From Parvularia atlantis (Eukaryota; Opisthokonta; Rotosphaerida): DNA of 64,000 nucleotides. The DNA lies in contig CALSCO010002368.1 of the NCBI GenBank assembly GCA_943704415.1, positions 31,560 to 95,559 of the forward strand, written 5' to 3'. Positions within the stretch are counted from its first letter, which is position 1; each line of letters starts with the position of its first letter. Made by a program: the position numbers and the translations under genes. The notes under the pieces are model-generated. The model saw only the letters and a list, made by a program, of their open reading frames with translations. It made no database searches and had not been told where the DNA came from. This document shows positions 11,501 to 20,689 of the stretch, piece by piece.

Positions 11501-12681
11501 TGTCCTCGCCGGGGCCAAACTCGATATCGGCGATGGTCCAGGCGCGCTCGAACGTGTTTGGGTTGTAGAGGTAGTCCTTGCTGTTGGGCGTCTTGGTCCA
11601 GCGCCACGGCCGCGGCGGCACCGGCAGCAGCGGCTTGGGCTGAGCGCGGGCGCGGTGAGCCATCGCGCGCGGCACGCACGCGCCGCGACGCACGATCACG
11701 GCTGGCTTCTCAAACGTCCTGCTGGGCGGCGCGGACGTGGGCGCGTCGGCGTCCTCGAGCGGCTTAGCGGCTGCGAGCACGTGTGAACGGACTGCGTGGA
11801 CGCACGTACGCCACGCACTGATCGATTTGCGCCGCTTGAGCGACACAACGGCCTCGCTTTGCTGCGCCGCGGACGATTCCTGCGGATGCGCGCCCGTCTC
11901 AGCGCCGTGGGCGTGCGTGTGCAGGCGGGCCGTGCGCGCACCTCCAGCTTGACGTAGCGCGAGGGGAAGTAGCCCTCCTTGCCGTTGAGGAAACCCTTCC
12001 ACTGGCCGGTCGGGTTCATCTCGAGGATGGCGATGATGTCGCCGCGGCGGAAGGGCAGGGCTGCGCGCTCGTCAGGAGGGGGGCCGCCGCGCGAGCCGCC
12101 CGCCCGCCCGCACCGTCCTTGTCGTACGCGTTTGGCGTGAAGTCGAGCAGCGCCTTGGCCGCGAGGATTGTCTCGTCCTCGGTCGGCTCGTTGGTCAGGC
12201 CCGACGCCTCGTCCTGTGCGCCGTCGTCCTCGCTGCCGTCGTCGTCCAGGTCCTCGGTCGAGCCCAAACCGGCGTCGTCACCCGCGGCTGGCGCGGCGCC
12301 CGTCGCCGACGCGGCCTGGGGCGGGCCCTCCTCGACGATCTGGGCATAGTTTGCTGCGACGACGACGGCGTCAGGGCCGACAGCAGCGACAGTGGCCAAG
12401 GCGGGAACGGCACACCGGGAAACCAGCCGCCCTGCGCCGGGCTGCTCACGAGCACGCCCTGCCACCAGCCCGTGTCGAGCCGCTCGTAGACGTAGATCTG
12501 CTCGCCCTGCTGGAACGCGAGGCAGTTGGGCGAGCTGCCGTCAAGGTTGAAGTCGTACAGCGCCTGTGTTTTGTGTTGTTGACGCGTGAAACGACGCTGC
12601 GACACGGCTGCCGCGGCGGGCCGGGGCGGGGGGTGGTGTGCGCGGAGCACGCACCTGCGCGGTGGCCGTGATGGTCGCCAT
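8545..12681 (-). CDS. Two-SH3, long coiled-coil scaffold protein of unknown family
   Basis: Exon 1 (ATG at 12681) encodes only MATITATAQ, joined to the first SH3 domain (ALYDFNLDG...GWWQGVL...GWFPGNY). After an acidic linker comes a second SH3 (AKALLDFTPNAYD...PFRRGDIIAI...GYFPSRYVKLE). A conserved-looking patch WRWTKTPNSKDYLYNPNTFE follows, which may be WW-like. Next is roughly 300 residues of Glu/Arg/Ala-rich coiled coil (about 11180-10210), then a Pro/Ala-rich region with poly-Pro SH3-ligand-like motifs. The C-terminal domain is helical, starting near FDASKLKTKGDVEATTQELS and ending KLISL at 8545. The helical tail resembles talin/vinculin-type bundles in character, but no family was identified. 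The likely role is an actin- or membrane-associated adaptor, by inference. Introns are short; two clear ones lie at about 9046-9096 and 9213-9272. Confidence 0.75.
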
Positions 12682-13038
12682 CGTGTGGGGGCGGCGCCGG
12701 GGGGTGGGCGGAGGGCACGCGGCGGTGGCACTGTGGGCGCGAACGGGTCGGACAGCGCCGCGTGGCTGTTGGTCCAAATGGGCGGCCAATCAGCGCGCGT
12801 TACGCCACACGCGTCTGGAGGGGCACCTGAGCGTGCGCTGTTCTGTGCTCTCTGCGCTCGCGTTCGTGCTCGTGCTCGCGTTCGTGCTCGTGCTCGGGGG
12901 GGGGGGGGGGGGCACAAGCGCGAGGACGCCGCGCCTCCGCTTAGCACCGCGCAGTACCACACTCGTGCAGCTCACGCCTCGCCACCGCCGCGCGCACGCC
13001 TCACAGCCGCCCCCCCGCCAGCGCCGCCCGCACGCACG
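12682..13038. promoter_or_regulatory. Divergent intergenic region with CCAAT box, 18-bp repeats and a G17 run
   Basis: This 357-bp gap separates the SH3 scaffold gene (-) from the small membrane-protein gene (+). It holds CCAATCAG at 12786-12793, a strong NF-Y type CCAAT box. Two tandem copies of an 18-bp unit beginning GCGTTCGTGCTCGTGCTC lie just before a run of 17 G (12896-12912). No coding signal is seen on either strand. Confidence 0.5.
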
Positions 13039-13259
13039 ATGGAGATCGGCAAGAACCTCTACAAGATCCGCTACTTCCTGATCGGCTTCGCGGCCATCGG
13101 CACCTTCTTCACGGCCGTGACGCGGTCAAGCTACTACAACGGTGCGGCGTCTGTCTGCGCTCGTGCTACGCGCGCACGCTCACGCCGCCCTCGCTGCCAG
13201 ACGCCATCCGCAGCAAGTCGCCATACAAGAACCCGCAGCTCAAGCACGCGGACCACTGA
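13039..13259 (+). CDS. Small single-pass membrane protein, 53 residues, two exons
   Basis: Exons 13039-13141 and 13201-13259 join in phase across a 59-nt intron that has a GTGCGG donor and a CTCACG branch-like motif. The product starts MEIGKNLYKIRYFLIGFAAI and carries one hydrophobic segment (about residues 11-27). A short polar, lysine-rich tail ends KHADH. Size and layout resemble small respiratory-chain or translocase accessory subunits, but the protein was not recognised. No cleavable targeting peptide is evident. It is too short to be found by simple ORF scanning; the in-frame splice and clean start support it. Confidence 0.6.
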
Positions 13260-13498
13260 GCGGCGTAAAGAGCGTGCGCGGCGTGAGCGACGGGAGGAAG
13301 ACCGGCCTGCTGAGGCGTCTGGCGTGTGGCTGGCTGTCGATCAAAAGGGACACGTGTGCAGGCGGCGGCCGTGCGGCTCGTGCAGGCAGCGGTGCGGCTT
13401 GTGAATCGCAACAAACGACGAGCGTACACGCGCGCACACAGCGGCGCTCACTGGAACAGAGGGGGGAATATTGCCGGCCGAGCGGCCCCGCACACCCA

Positions 13499-14023
13499 TC
13501 ACGCCGTCGGCGGCGGCTCATCGCGGCGGCTGCCCTGCAGCGCAGCGCGCGCCTTGATCGCCGCGATGTCGTCCGCGTCCCGCGCGCCCAGACGTCCCAG
13601 CGCCGAGACCGAGGCCGCCGCCGCCGACGACGACGGCGACTGCAGCAGCGACGGCCGCGACACGACGAGCATGGCCAGGAGCACCAGCATTAGCAGCAGG
13701 GCCGACGCGAAGGCCGACGGGTCCGCGCCGGTCTCGCGCGCGCCCATTGCCTCGCGGACCGTGTCGAAGCACTCGGTCTCAGTGCAGTACGTTTGCTGGC
13801 GCGCGTTCGGTGCGCCTCAGCCACACGCACGTGCGCGACCCACGCCGCACGCTACACGTACCCCTGAGCTGCGCAGCGCGTCGACCGTGGCCTGCGCGAG
13901 TCTGTGGCGGGCGCGGGCGCGGGCGCGTCAGCGACGGGCAGGCCGCCGCGTGTGCCGGCAGGAGACGCACCGCGCGTTGCTGTTGATAAAGTGGCACACG
14001 CAGTTGATGATGTGCTCGGCCAT
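13499..14023 (-). CDS. SMIM14-like small membrane protein (DUF2615 type)
   Basis: Three exons join as MAEHIINCVCHFINSNAR, LAQATVDALRSSG, then QTYCTETECFDTVREAM. A single strong TM segment (SALLLMLVLLAMLVV) and a polar Pro-rich tail to the stop at 13499 follow. The paired cysteines, the YCT(E/D)TEC motif shortly before a single TM, and the overall length of about 115 residues recall SMIM14, an ER membrane protein of unknown function. Exon junctions: first intron about 13968-13904 (GTGCGT donor), second about 13864-13799 (GTACGT donor, CTGAGG). The start at 14023 is the first ATG in frame; an upstream exon is possible. The assignment rests on one motif plus topology. Confidence 0.45.
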
Positions 14024-14180
14024 CGCGTGTGGGGCAGGCACGAGGTGCGGGACCAGCCGTCTGTCTGCAACGTGCCGCCGCGTGCTCAGCAGAGGGAAAA
14101 GGCGCGGCAGCACCCGCCCGCCCGCTCCCCACGTGCGCCTCGGCACCCGCGCGCCCAAAGCACGACATCCACGTGGCCAT

Positions 14181-15365
14181 TCACAATAATGTCAGACGTT
14201 TTGTCACGAAAGCGTCGCCGTCGAGCACACGTGCGGTCGCGCTCGCGAGCCCGGCCTGGCCCGCGTGCAGCGTGTAGAGGTTGTAGCGCGCGCGCGGCAC
14301 GTACGTCGCGCTTCCGGGTTCGATCACGAGCGGCGTGTCGGCGCGCCCGGGCACGAGCCGCGCTAGGAACGGCCGGTGGATGTGCCCGTGCAGGACGAGG
14401 TCGACGCCGGCGTCCGCGTCGCCCAGGATGCGCACGAGCGCGTCGCTGAGCTCGCGTCAGCAGCGGCGGGCGCCCCGTGCGCATGACGCACCGATCGCGC
14501 AGGCCCTCGCGCCACTCGCGCATGCCGTGACGTCGCGCGACGGGCGGGTGGTGCAGCACGAGCGCGCGTGTCGCCCCGGGCGCCTTGGGCAGCGCGAGCA
14601 CGCGGCGCAGCCTGGGCGCCGGCGCGCGCGTGTGATTCAGTGCCGTACAGCGCGCGCACATGCCCGCACCGCTCAAGCTGCGCTTCGCCGATCTGCCCCG
14701 CCGAGACAAACGGCGGCTGCGGCACGGCCGAGTTGACGCCGATCAGCATGAGGCGCCCCTGCGCGACGGTCCGCACGAACGGGAAGCGGTGCGCGCGCAG
14801 CTCGGCCGCCAGCCCCGGGTCGCTCGCCATGCACTGGCCAAAGTACTGCCACCGCCGTCAGCCTGCCCGCCGCACGCGCTGCGCCGCCGCAACTTTGTGC
14901 ATGAAGTCGTTGCGCGCGCACGCGCTCGTGAGCACGTCGTGGTTGCCCGGAACGACCGTCACTGCCGCACCGCAGCCGTGAGCAATGCGCCGCGCGACGC
15001 TTGCGGCATCCGGGGCGCACGGCGGTCCGCGACGGGCTCGAGCAGCCGCGCGCACTCGGCAAACTCGGCCTCCAGCGCGACGTTCGTCAGGTCGCCCGAC
15101 AGCACGACGTGGTCGACGCCTGCCCCGGCGCGCGCCTTAGGCACTCGGGCGGCCATCGCGGGCGCGCGAACGCACCCTGCGCGCGCATGTCCTCGACCAT
15201 CGCCGCGAGCACGCGCGGGCTGTACACGCTCGGCCCGCGGCGCAGCGCGACGTTGGCCAGGCCGAGCAGGCGCTTGACGTGCAGCAGGTCGCGCAGGCGC
15301 ACCGCGCTGCGGAATCGCCCGCCCGGTGGCGAGACGTGCACATCCGAGAGGTGTGCGATGCGCAT
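14181..15365 (-). CDS. Calcineurin-like metallophosphoesterase
   Basis: The spliced protein starts MRIAHLSDVHVSPPGG, giving the first metal motif D-x-H. It continues with SGDLTN, PGNHDVL, VLHHPP and LHGHIHRPF, so all five metal-binding and catalytic blocks of the dimetal phosphoesterase superfamily are present. It ends TKRLTLL at 14181. Introns lie near 15180-15130, 15045-14975, 14900-14840, 14650-14600 and 14490-14450. No signal peptide or TM segment is visible, so it is probably cytosolic. The substrate is unknown; the short form resembles bacterial-type cAMP/phosphodiesterase-like members. Its ATG lies 34 bp from the ATG of the divergent neighbour. Confidence 0.85.
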
Positions 15366-15399
15366 ATGTACGAGCGGGTAGTTTGCAAACTGTACCGTG
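15366..15399. promoter_or_regulatory. 34-bp divergent promoter with a perfect 12-bp palindrome
   Basis: The whole interval between two opposite start codons is 34 bp. It contains AGTTTGCAAACT (15380-15391), its own reverse complement, near the centre. Such a site can read identically to both genes. No TATA-like sequence is visible. Confidence 0.45.
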
Positions 15400-16634
15400 A
15401 TGGCTTCTGATGACGCTGCGGCAACGACCACCGGCAGTCCGTTCGCGCGCGCCCAGGCGATCGTGAGGTGCGCACGCGGCGGGATGCGTCGTGGGGACGG
15501 CGGCAGCACGGCGCGGCGTGTGCGGGGCGCGTGCGGGAGGCGGACGCACGCTGCTGCACGCGACGGTCGCTGACGTCACGGTGTCTCGTCAGCGAGCTGC
15601 GCTTGCTCCGCAGCCGCATCGTGCAAATCAGCCGCGCGGTCATCGTCTCGACCGAGACCGTCGACCTGCGCACGAGCGGCGAGGGCTCGCTCATGATCAA
15701 CACCGTGCTCAACGAGGCCGAGAAGGTCGCGGAGCTCATCGGGCGCATGAACCAGCTCACGCGCGAGCTGCACGAGACCAAGGACGCGTCGGGCGTGGAC
15801 ATGAGCGCGTGCTACGCCGAGAACGAGATGGCGGCGGCGTGCCTGACGGACGTGCTCAAGCTCATCCCGCACGCGGGCGATGACGGGGACGACGACGGTG
15901 CGCGCCGCGCCGGCAAGGCGTGACGATGCGCTCGATGACGCGCCGGGCCTCCTTTCGCAGACGAGCAGTTCATCGAGGAGTTTGACCGGCTGCTCGCGCA
16001 GGAGGAGGAGGCGAGCAAGCGCAACCAGTACACGGGGCGCATCCGGGTGCGCCAGCATGCACCGTCACGCACCGCTCGCTGACTGGCACACACACATTCA
16101 CGCGCGTGCAGGCCATCCTCAATCTCACACGCAGCGGGGGCGCGCGGCAACCGGGGCGGCCCGTCGACAAGGACGCGACGCCCACGCCAACTGCCGGTGC
16201 CGCGTCTGGGGCGGGCGCGGCGGCTGCAGCGGCGGCGGCGAACGCGCAGCCCAACACCGCGTCGCGCGTGCTGGTGCGCCTCGGCGCTGCTCTGCCGCAC
16301 TGCTGCTCATGTGGCCCGGCGCTCGCAGCGCAACGTCGTGCTGCCCCTGGCCGGCGGTGTCGTCGGCGGGCTTATCTTCGGGCCTGCCGGGCTGTTGCTG
16401 GGTGCGTGCGCGCTCTCGCATGTCCGCGGGTGCTTACGACGCCGCCGCGCAGGCTTCAAGGGCGTGACGATGATCAGCGCGTGCGCGGCCGTCGGCGCGA
16501 GCGTCGGCTTCACAACAGCGGCGGGCGTGTCGATGACGCTGGCCGCGCGCCAGGGCGCTGTCGGGGAAGCGCCACCACCCGCGTCGTCGCCTGAGCTTTT
16601 GCCCGCAGCCGCACCGACGGCGTCTGTACAGTGA
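15400..16634 (+). CDS. Coiled-coil protein with C-terminal glycine-zipper membrane hairpin (syntaxin-17-like layout)
   Basis: Exon 1 (from ATG 15400) encodes MASDDAAATTTGSPFARAQA and joins SELRLLRSRIVQISRAVIV. Helical, heptad-like sequence follows (LNEAEKVAELIGRMNQLTRE), then EQFIEEFDRLLAQEEE, and an Ala-rich linker. The C-terminus has two hydrophobic helices rich in spaced glycines (VVLPLAGGVVGGLIFGPAGL, then ISACAAVGASVGFTTAAG) and a short tail ending TASVQ. A glycine-zipper hairpin after helical domains resembles syntaxin 17 and mitochondrial or ER hairpin proteins. A proper SNARE motif with a central Gln was not recognised, so this stays a layout comparison. Introns occur near 15469-15592, 15877-15960, 16050-16111, 16270-16320 and 16404-16456. 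Confidence 0.6.
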
Positions 16635-16832
16635 GGCGCTGCGACCCTTTGTGTACAGCTTTCCAGCTTCTGAGCACGCTACCCGGTAAGCGCGCTCGCG
16701 GTTCAAATGCGCGCGGAGTCCCGTCCGGCTGCAACAAACAGGACAGATCGGCGGCCAGAAGAGGGGAATGAGACACACTCTTGGGTGGGGGGTTGACAGG
16801 TGGGAGGGCACGGGGCTCGGGCCGTGCCGTGT
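16635..16832. other. Convergent intergenic region, 198 bp
   Basis: This is the 3' flank shared by the glycine-zipper gene (+) and the HMGB-like gene (-). It contains TGTACA at 16652-16657, repeated from 16625-16630 inside the last codons of the first gene. No coding sequence or credible tRNA was seen. Confidence 0.5.
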
Positions 16833-17901
16833 CTAGTCGTCGTCGTCGCTCTCGTCCTCCTCCTCGTCCTCCTCCTCGTCGTCGTCCTCCTGCGCCGGCT
16901 GTCAGCGTACCGCCACCGCCACTGCCGCTCCTTCGCAGACGCACCGCGGGCGCGGGTGCCTTCTTGCTGCTCGCGGCCTTGCTGCTCGAGGCCGTGCTGC
17001 TGCCGCCGCGCCCGGCAAGCTCGTTCTCGTACCGCTTCTTGTCGTTCTCAGCGATGATCTCGTACCGCTGTGTGCGCGCGCGCCGTGCACATCGATGTCA
17101 CGCGAGTCTCGCGCGTTTCGCACGCCGCACCTTCTTCTCCTCGGGGTCGATCTTGGCCCACATCTGGCCCAGCAGCTTGCCCGCGTCGGCGAACGAGATG
17201 CCCGGGTGGGTGTCTTGCAGCGTTGGCCGCTTCTGCTCACGGCGACGCGGGCGCGCGGGCGTCGGCGACGCGGCGCATCGCGACGCAGGGCAACGCACAT
17301 CGCGCGAGAAGGCCACGAACGATGTGACCGGCTTCTTCGGGCCCGACTTGTCCTTGGGCGCCTTGCCGGCGACGCCCGTCTGCGCAGGCGAGTTAAGCGC
17401 GGCGACGTGGACGAACGTGCGCGCGCGCACCTTGGCCTTGGTCTGCTGGAACTGGTGGAACTCGGGCGTCTTCATGTACGCATTGTTGAGCTTCTCGTAC
17501 TGCGTCTTGGCCTGCTCGGCCTTCTCGGTCCAGCGCTGCCGGCGCGAGCGAGCGAGCGAGCGCGAGCGTTAGTTTTGGCGCGAGGCGCGATTTCCGCGCC
17601 GCCGCACGTTCTTCTCCGCCGCGGGCAGCATGGCCCAGGTCTCGCCGAGCTTCTTGCCGAGCTCACCGAACGAGAGCGACGGGTTCTCCTCCTTGAGCTG
17701 CGCGCGGGGCGACGCGAGGCGCGATCAGGCCGCGACCGTTGCGCGCGCGCGCAAAACGGGGGGAAGGGGGGTTGCGCCGCGCACCGTCTTGCGACTCTCG
17801 ATCGACCACATCATGTACGCCGACTGCGGCTTGGCGGGCGCGTTGGGGTCCTTGAGCTTCTTGCCGCGGCCGGCGGCCTTGGTCGCGTCCTTGGGCGGCA
17901 T
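16833..17901 (-). CDS. HMGB-like protein: two HMG boxes and an acidic tail
   Basis: The N-terminus MPPKDATKAAGRGKKLKDPN leads into HMG box A (PNAPAKPQSAYMMWS...NPSLSFGELGKKLGETWAML...Y), the second half joined by splicing. A linker is followed by a second box (GPKKPVTSFVAFSRDVR...HPGISFADAGKLLGQMWAKI...RYEIIAENDKKRYENEL). The C-terminus is Ser/Ala/Lys-rich and ends in an acidic run of Asp and Glu, with the stop at 16833. This is the order seen in animal HMGB1-3; plants and fungi usually have one box or no such tail. Such proteins bend DNA and loosen chromatin. Introns near 17780-17705, 17600-17535, 17305-17245, 17130-17080 and 16960-16905 carry GTGCG donors. The intron at about 17600 includes E2F-like sequence. 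A CT-rich tract lies about 150 bp upstream in the sense strand. Confidence 0.85.
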
Positions 17902-18049
17902 CGCGGGTGGGGGCGGGTGGCTGCACAAAAACGGCCGGTCAGCATACCCCTTTTGGCCGACGTGCGGCCCGCTCCCGGCGCACACGCGCGCGCCGTGGGC
18001 GGCGGTGCGCAGCTTCGGCCACGCGCACCGCACGCGCCGCGCGCGCGAC

Positions 18050-18050
<1 letters not shown>

Positions 18051-18095
<45 letters not shown>
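18051..18095. repeat. (GA)n dinucleotide tract
   Basis: Nearly pure GA repeat of about 45 bp in the divergent gap between the HMGB-like gene (start 17901, -) and the AAA ATPase gene (start 18141, +). It reads as CT repeats in the sense of the HMGB-like gene. Confidence 0.95.
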
Positions 18096-18098
<3 letters not shown>

Positions 18099-18140
18099 CA
18101 GAAAAGAGGTGAAGGCTAGCGTTCCAGAACATTCGAAAGC

Positions 18141-20667
18141 ATGCCGGCGAACGGCCCCTTGGTGTGGAGTGACGCTGGCGCGGGCGTGTGCCGCGTGCCG
18201 CCGGCGTGGGGCGCGGCGCGCGGGCAGCCTGTGCGCTGCCGCACGGGCGACGGGCGGGTGCGCTGCTCGCTGCGTGCGCGTCACGTGTTGACGCACCCCG
18301 AAACACGGCAGATCTGCCTCGCGCGCGCGTGGCCCTGGCCCGACGGCCTCGGTGCGCTGCTCGGCGGCGACGCGGCGGCCGTGGACGGGCTCGTCGTGGC
18401 GGCGGCGGGCGATGGGGACAGCGGGGGCGATGAGGTTCACGTCGAGGCGGTGCACACCGAGCCCGCGCTGGCCGTCACCGTCGCCGTGCGCGGCAAGGCG
18501 TGCCCCGCTTGGTCGGCCGGCGCGGCGTGCCGGGTGTGCACTCCCTCCCTCGCGGCACACGCGCGAGACGGCGCTGACCGTCGAGCCGCCAGTTGTTCCG
18601 CGCGCTCGTGGGCGATGCGCCCGTCTGCACGGGCTGCGTCGTGCGCAACGACGCTCTCAGCCCGCTCGCCTTCGAGGTGCACCTGCCGTCGTTTGCGCAC
18701 CAGCGGGTCTGACGCGGCCCTGCAGGTCACGTCGACGCGGCCCGAGGGCGTTGTCGTGCTCGTCGGTGCGGAGACGTCCGTCGAGCTGGGCGCGGGCGAG
18801 CCGCAGCAAGACGACAGTGCCGCGGGTGTTGGCGGGCTCGACGCGGCGTTTCAAAGCCTGCGCGAGCTGCTCCTGGTGCCGCTGCTGCACCGCGACGCCC
18901 TGCGCACGCTCGCAGCCGACTGCCCGAAGGGTGCGCCGTGCTGATTGGACGCGCTGCGGACGCTGATCACGTGCGTTTAGGCGTGCTGTTGCACGGCCCG
19001 CCGGGCGTCGGCAAAACGCTGCTCGTGCGCGAGGTCGCGCGGTCATGCGGCGTGCCGCTGGTGCATCCGCGTTCGCCGCATGGCGATGGCTGATGTGTGT
19101 GCACGCTGCCAGGTCGTCGCCAGCGCGGCCGATGTCCTCGGCGTCGCCATCGGCGAGAGGTGCCGTAAGCCCGCTTGACCCGCTGTTCTGACGCCCGGCT
19201 GTGCAGCGAGCAGAACCTGCGCGCGCGGTTCGCCGAGGCCGCGGAGCTGGCCGAGCGGGCCGGGCGCGCCAGCCTCCTATTCCTGGACGAGATCGACGCG
19301 CTCTGTCCCGTGCGCGAGGGCAGCGCCGGCGGGGCAGCCACGCGCATGGTCGGGCAGCTGCTGACGCTGATGGACGGGCTCGAGGCGCGCGGGCACATTG
19401 TCGTGCGTGTGCCCATGCAGGACGCTCCGCAGCTGAGGCGCGGCCGCAGGTCGTCGCCGCGACCAACCGACCCAACGCCGTTGACCCGGCGCTGCGCCGG
19501 CCGGGGCGCTTCGACCGCGAGGTGGCCGTCGGCCCGCCGACGACCGAGCAGCGGCGCGACATCCTGCGCGTGCTCGTACGCGCGCTGCCGCTCGATGACG
19601 ACGTCGACCTGGATGATCTCGCGCGGCGTGCCCTCGGCTTCGTCGGCGCGGATCTGGCGGCGCTCGTGCGGGACGCGGCATGGATGGCGCTGCGCTCGGG
19701 CGCGGCGGTCGTATCACGGGCCGACCTGGCGACGGCGCTCGAGCGCGCCCAGCCGTCGTCGCTGCGTGAGTCGATCGTGCAGCTTGACCGCAGCGTCACG
19801 TGGGACGACGTGGGCGGGCTGGAGGAGGTCAAGCGGCGTGTGCGGCGTGCCGTCGAGCTGCCCATCACCCACGCGGCGAGCTTTCGCCGGCTCGGGCTGC
19901 GTGCGCCGCGCGGCGTGCTGCTGTACGGGCCGCCCGGGTGCAGCAAGACAACCATCGTCAAGGCCGTGGCCACGACGGCCGGCGCGACCTTCCTCTCGCT
20001 CAACGGCGCGTCAATCTACTCACCGTACGTCGGCGAGGCCGAGGCGACGCTGCGCGCGCTGTTCTCGCGTGGCCGCGCGGCCACGCCGTGCGTGATCTTC
20101 CTGGACGAGATTGACGCGCTCGTCGCCAAGCGCTTGTTCGCGGGTGGCGGCGGAGGGAGAGGCAGCGCCGGCGATGGCGGCGTGCAGGAGCGCGTGTTGT
20201 CGACTTTGCTGAACGAGATGGACGGCATCGAGGGCGCCGACGGCATCCTCGTCGTCGCCGCGACCAACCGCCCCGACATGCTCGACGCAGCACTGCTCCG
20301 CCCGGGCCGCTTCGACGAGCTGCTGTACGTGCCGCCGCCGGACCGGGCCGCACGGGCGGGCGTGTTTCGCGTGCACACGCGGCACATGGCGCTCGCGCGC
20401 GACGTCGACCTGAACGAACTCGCGGCACGCACGGAGCACTGCTCGGGCGCCGACGTCGAGAACGTGTGCCGTGAGGCGGCCATGCACGCGCTGCGCGCCG
20501 ACATCGCCACAGTGCATGTGGTGCGCCTGGGTGGACCGCTGCGTGGCTGCGCGCGCGCGCTCACTGCATCGACTGGTCAGACCCGCGCGCACTTTCTCGC
20601 CGCCCTCGCCGTCGTGCCGCCGTCGCTCCCGCCGCACGTCGTGGCCCAGTATGCGCCTCAGAGCTGA
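18141..20667 (+). CDS. Type II AAA ATPase of the AFG2B (SPATA5L1) family
   Basis: An N-terminal domain of about 200 residues is followed by two AAA modules. D1 has Walker A GPPGVGKT, Walker B LLFLDEIDAL and RPGRFDRE of the second region of homology. D2 has Walker A GPPGCSKT, the Cys-Ser variant typical of AFG2/SPATA5 proteins, with Walker B VIFLDEIDAL and LLRPGRFDE. D1 and D2 are joined by VTWDDVGGLEEVKRRV. The protein ends VVAQYAPQS at 20667. Length (about 700 residues) and the short N-domain fit AFG2B better than AFG2A or CDC48. In animals and yeast these ATPases act in 60S ribosome maturation and replisome turnover. Introns near 18492-18590, 18702-18725, 18925-18975, 19062-19112, 19163-19205 and 19410-19448 interrupt the N-domain and D1; D2 is largely one exon. 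Confidence 0.87.
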
Positions 20668-20689
20668 CTTTGCATGTACACTCTTCCTC

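Noticed and set aside
10296-11786. 496-codon Leu/Arg-rich open frame on the + strand
   Set aside because: Antisense of the Glu/Arg-rich coiled coil of the SH3 scaffold; Leu/Leu-Ala runs mirror Glu-Glu/Arg codons.
16690-16725. GGTTCAAAT sequence resembling a tRNA T-loop
   Set aside because: The base after the loop is G rather than C, the stems do not pair as required, and no D- or anticodon arm fits upstream.
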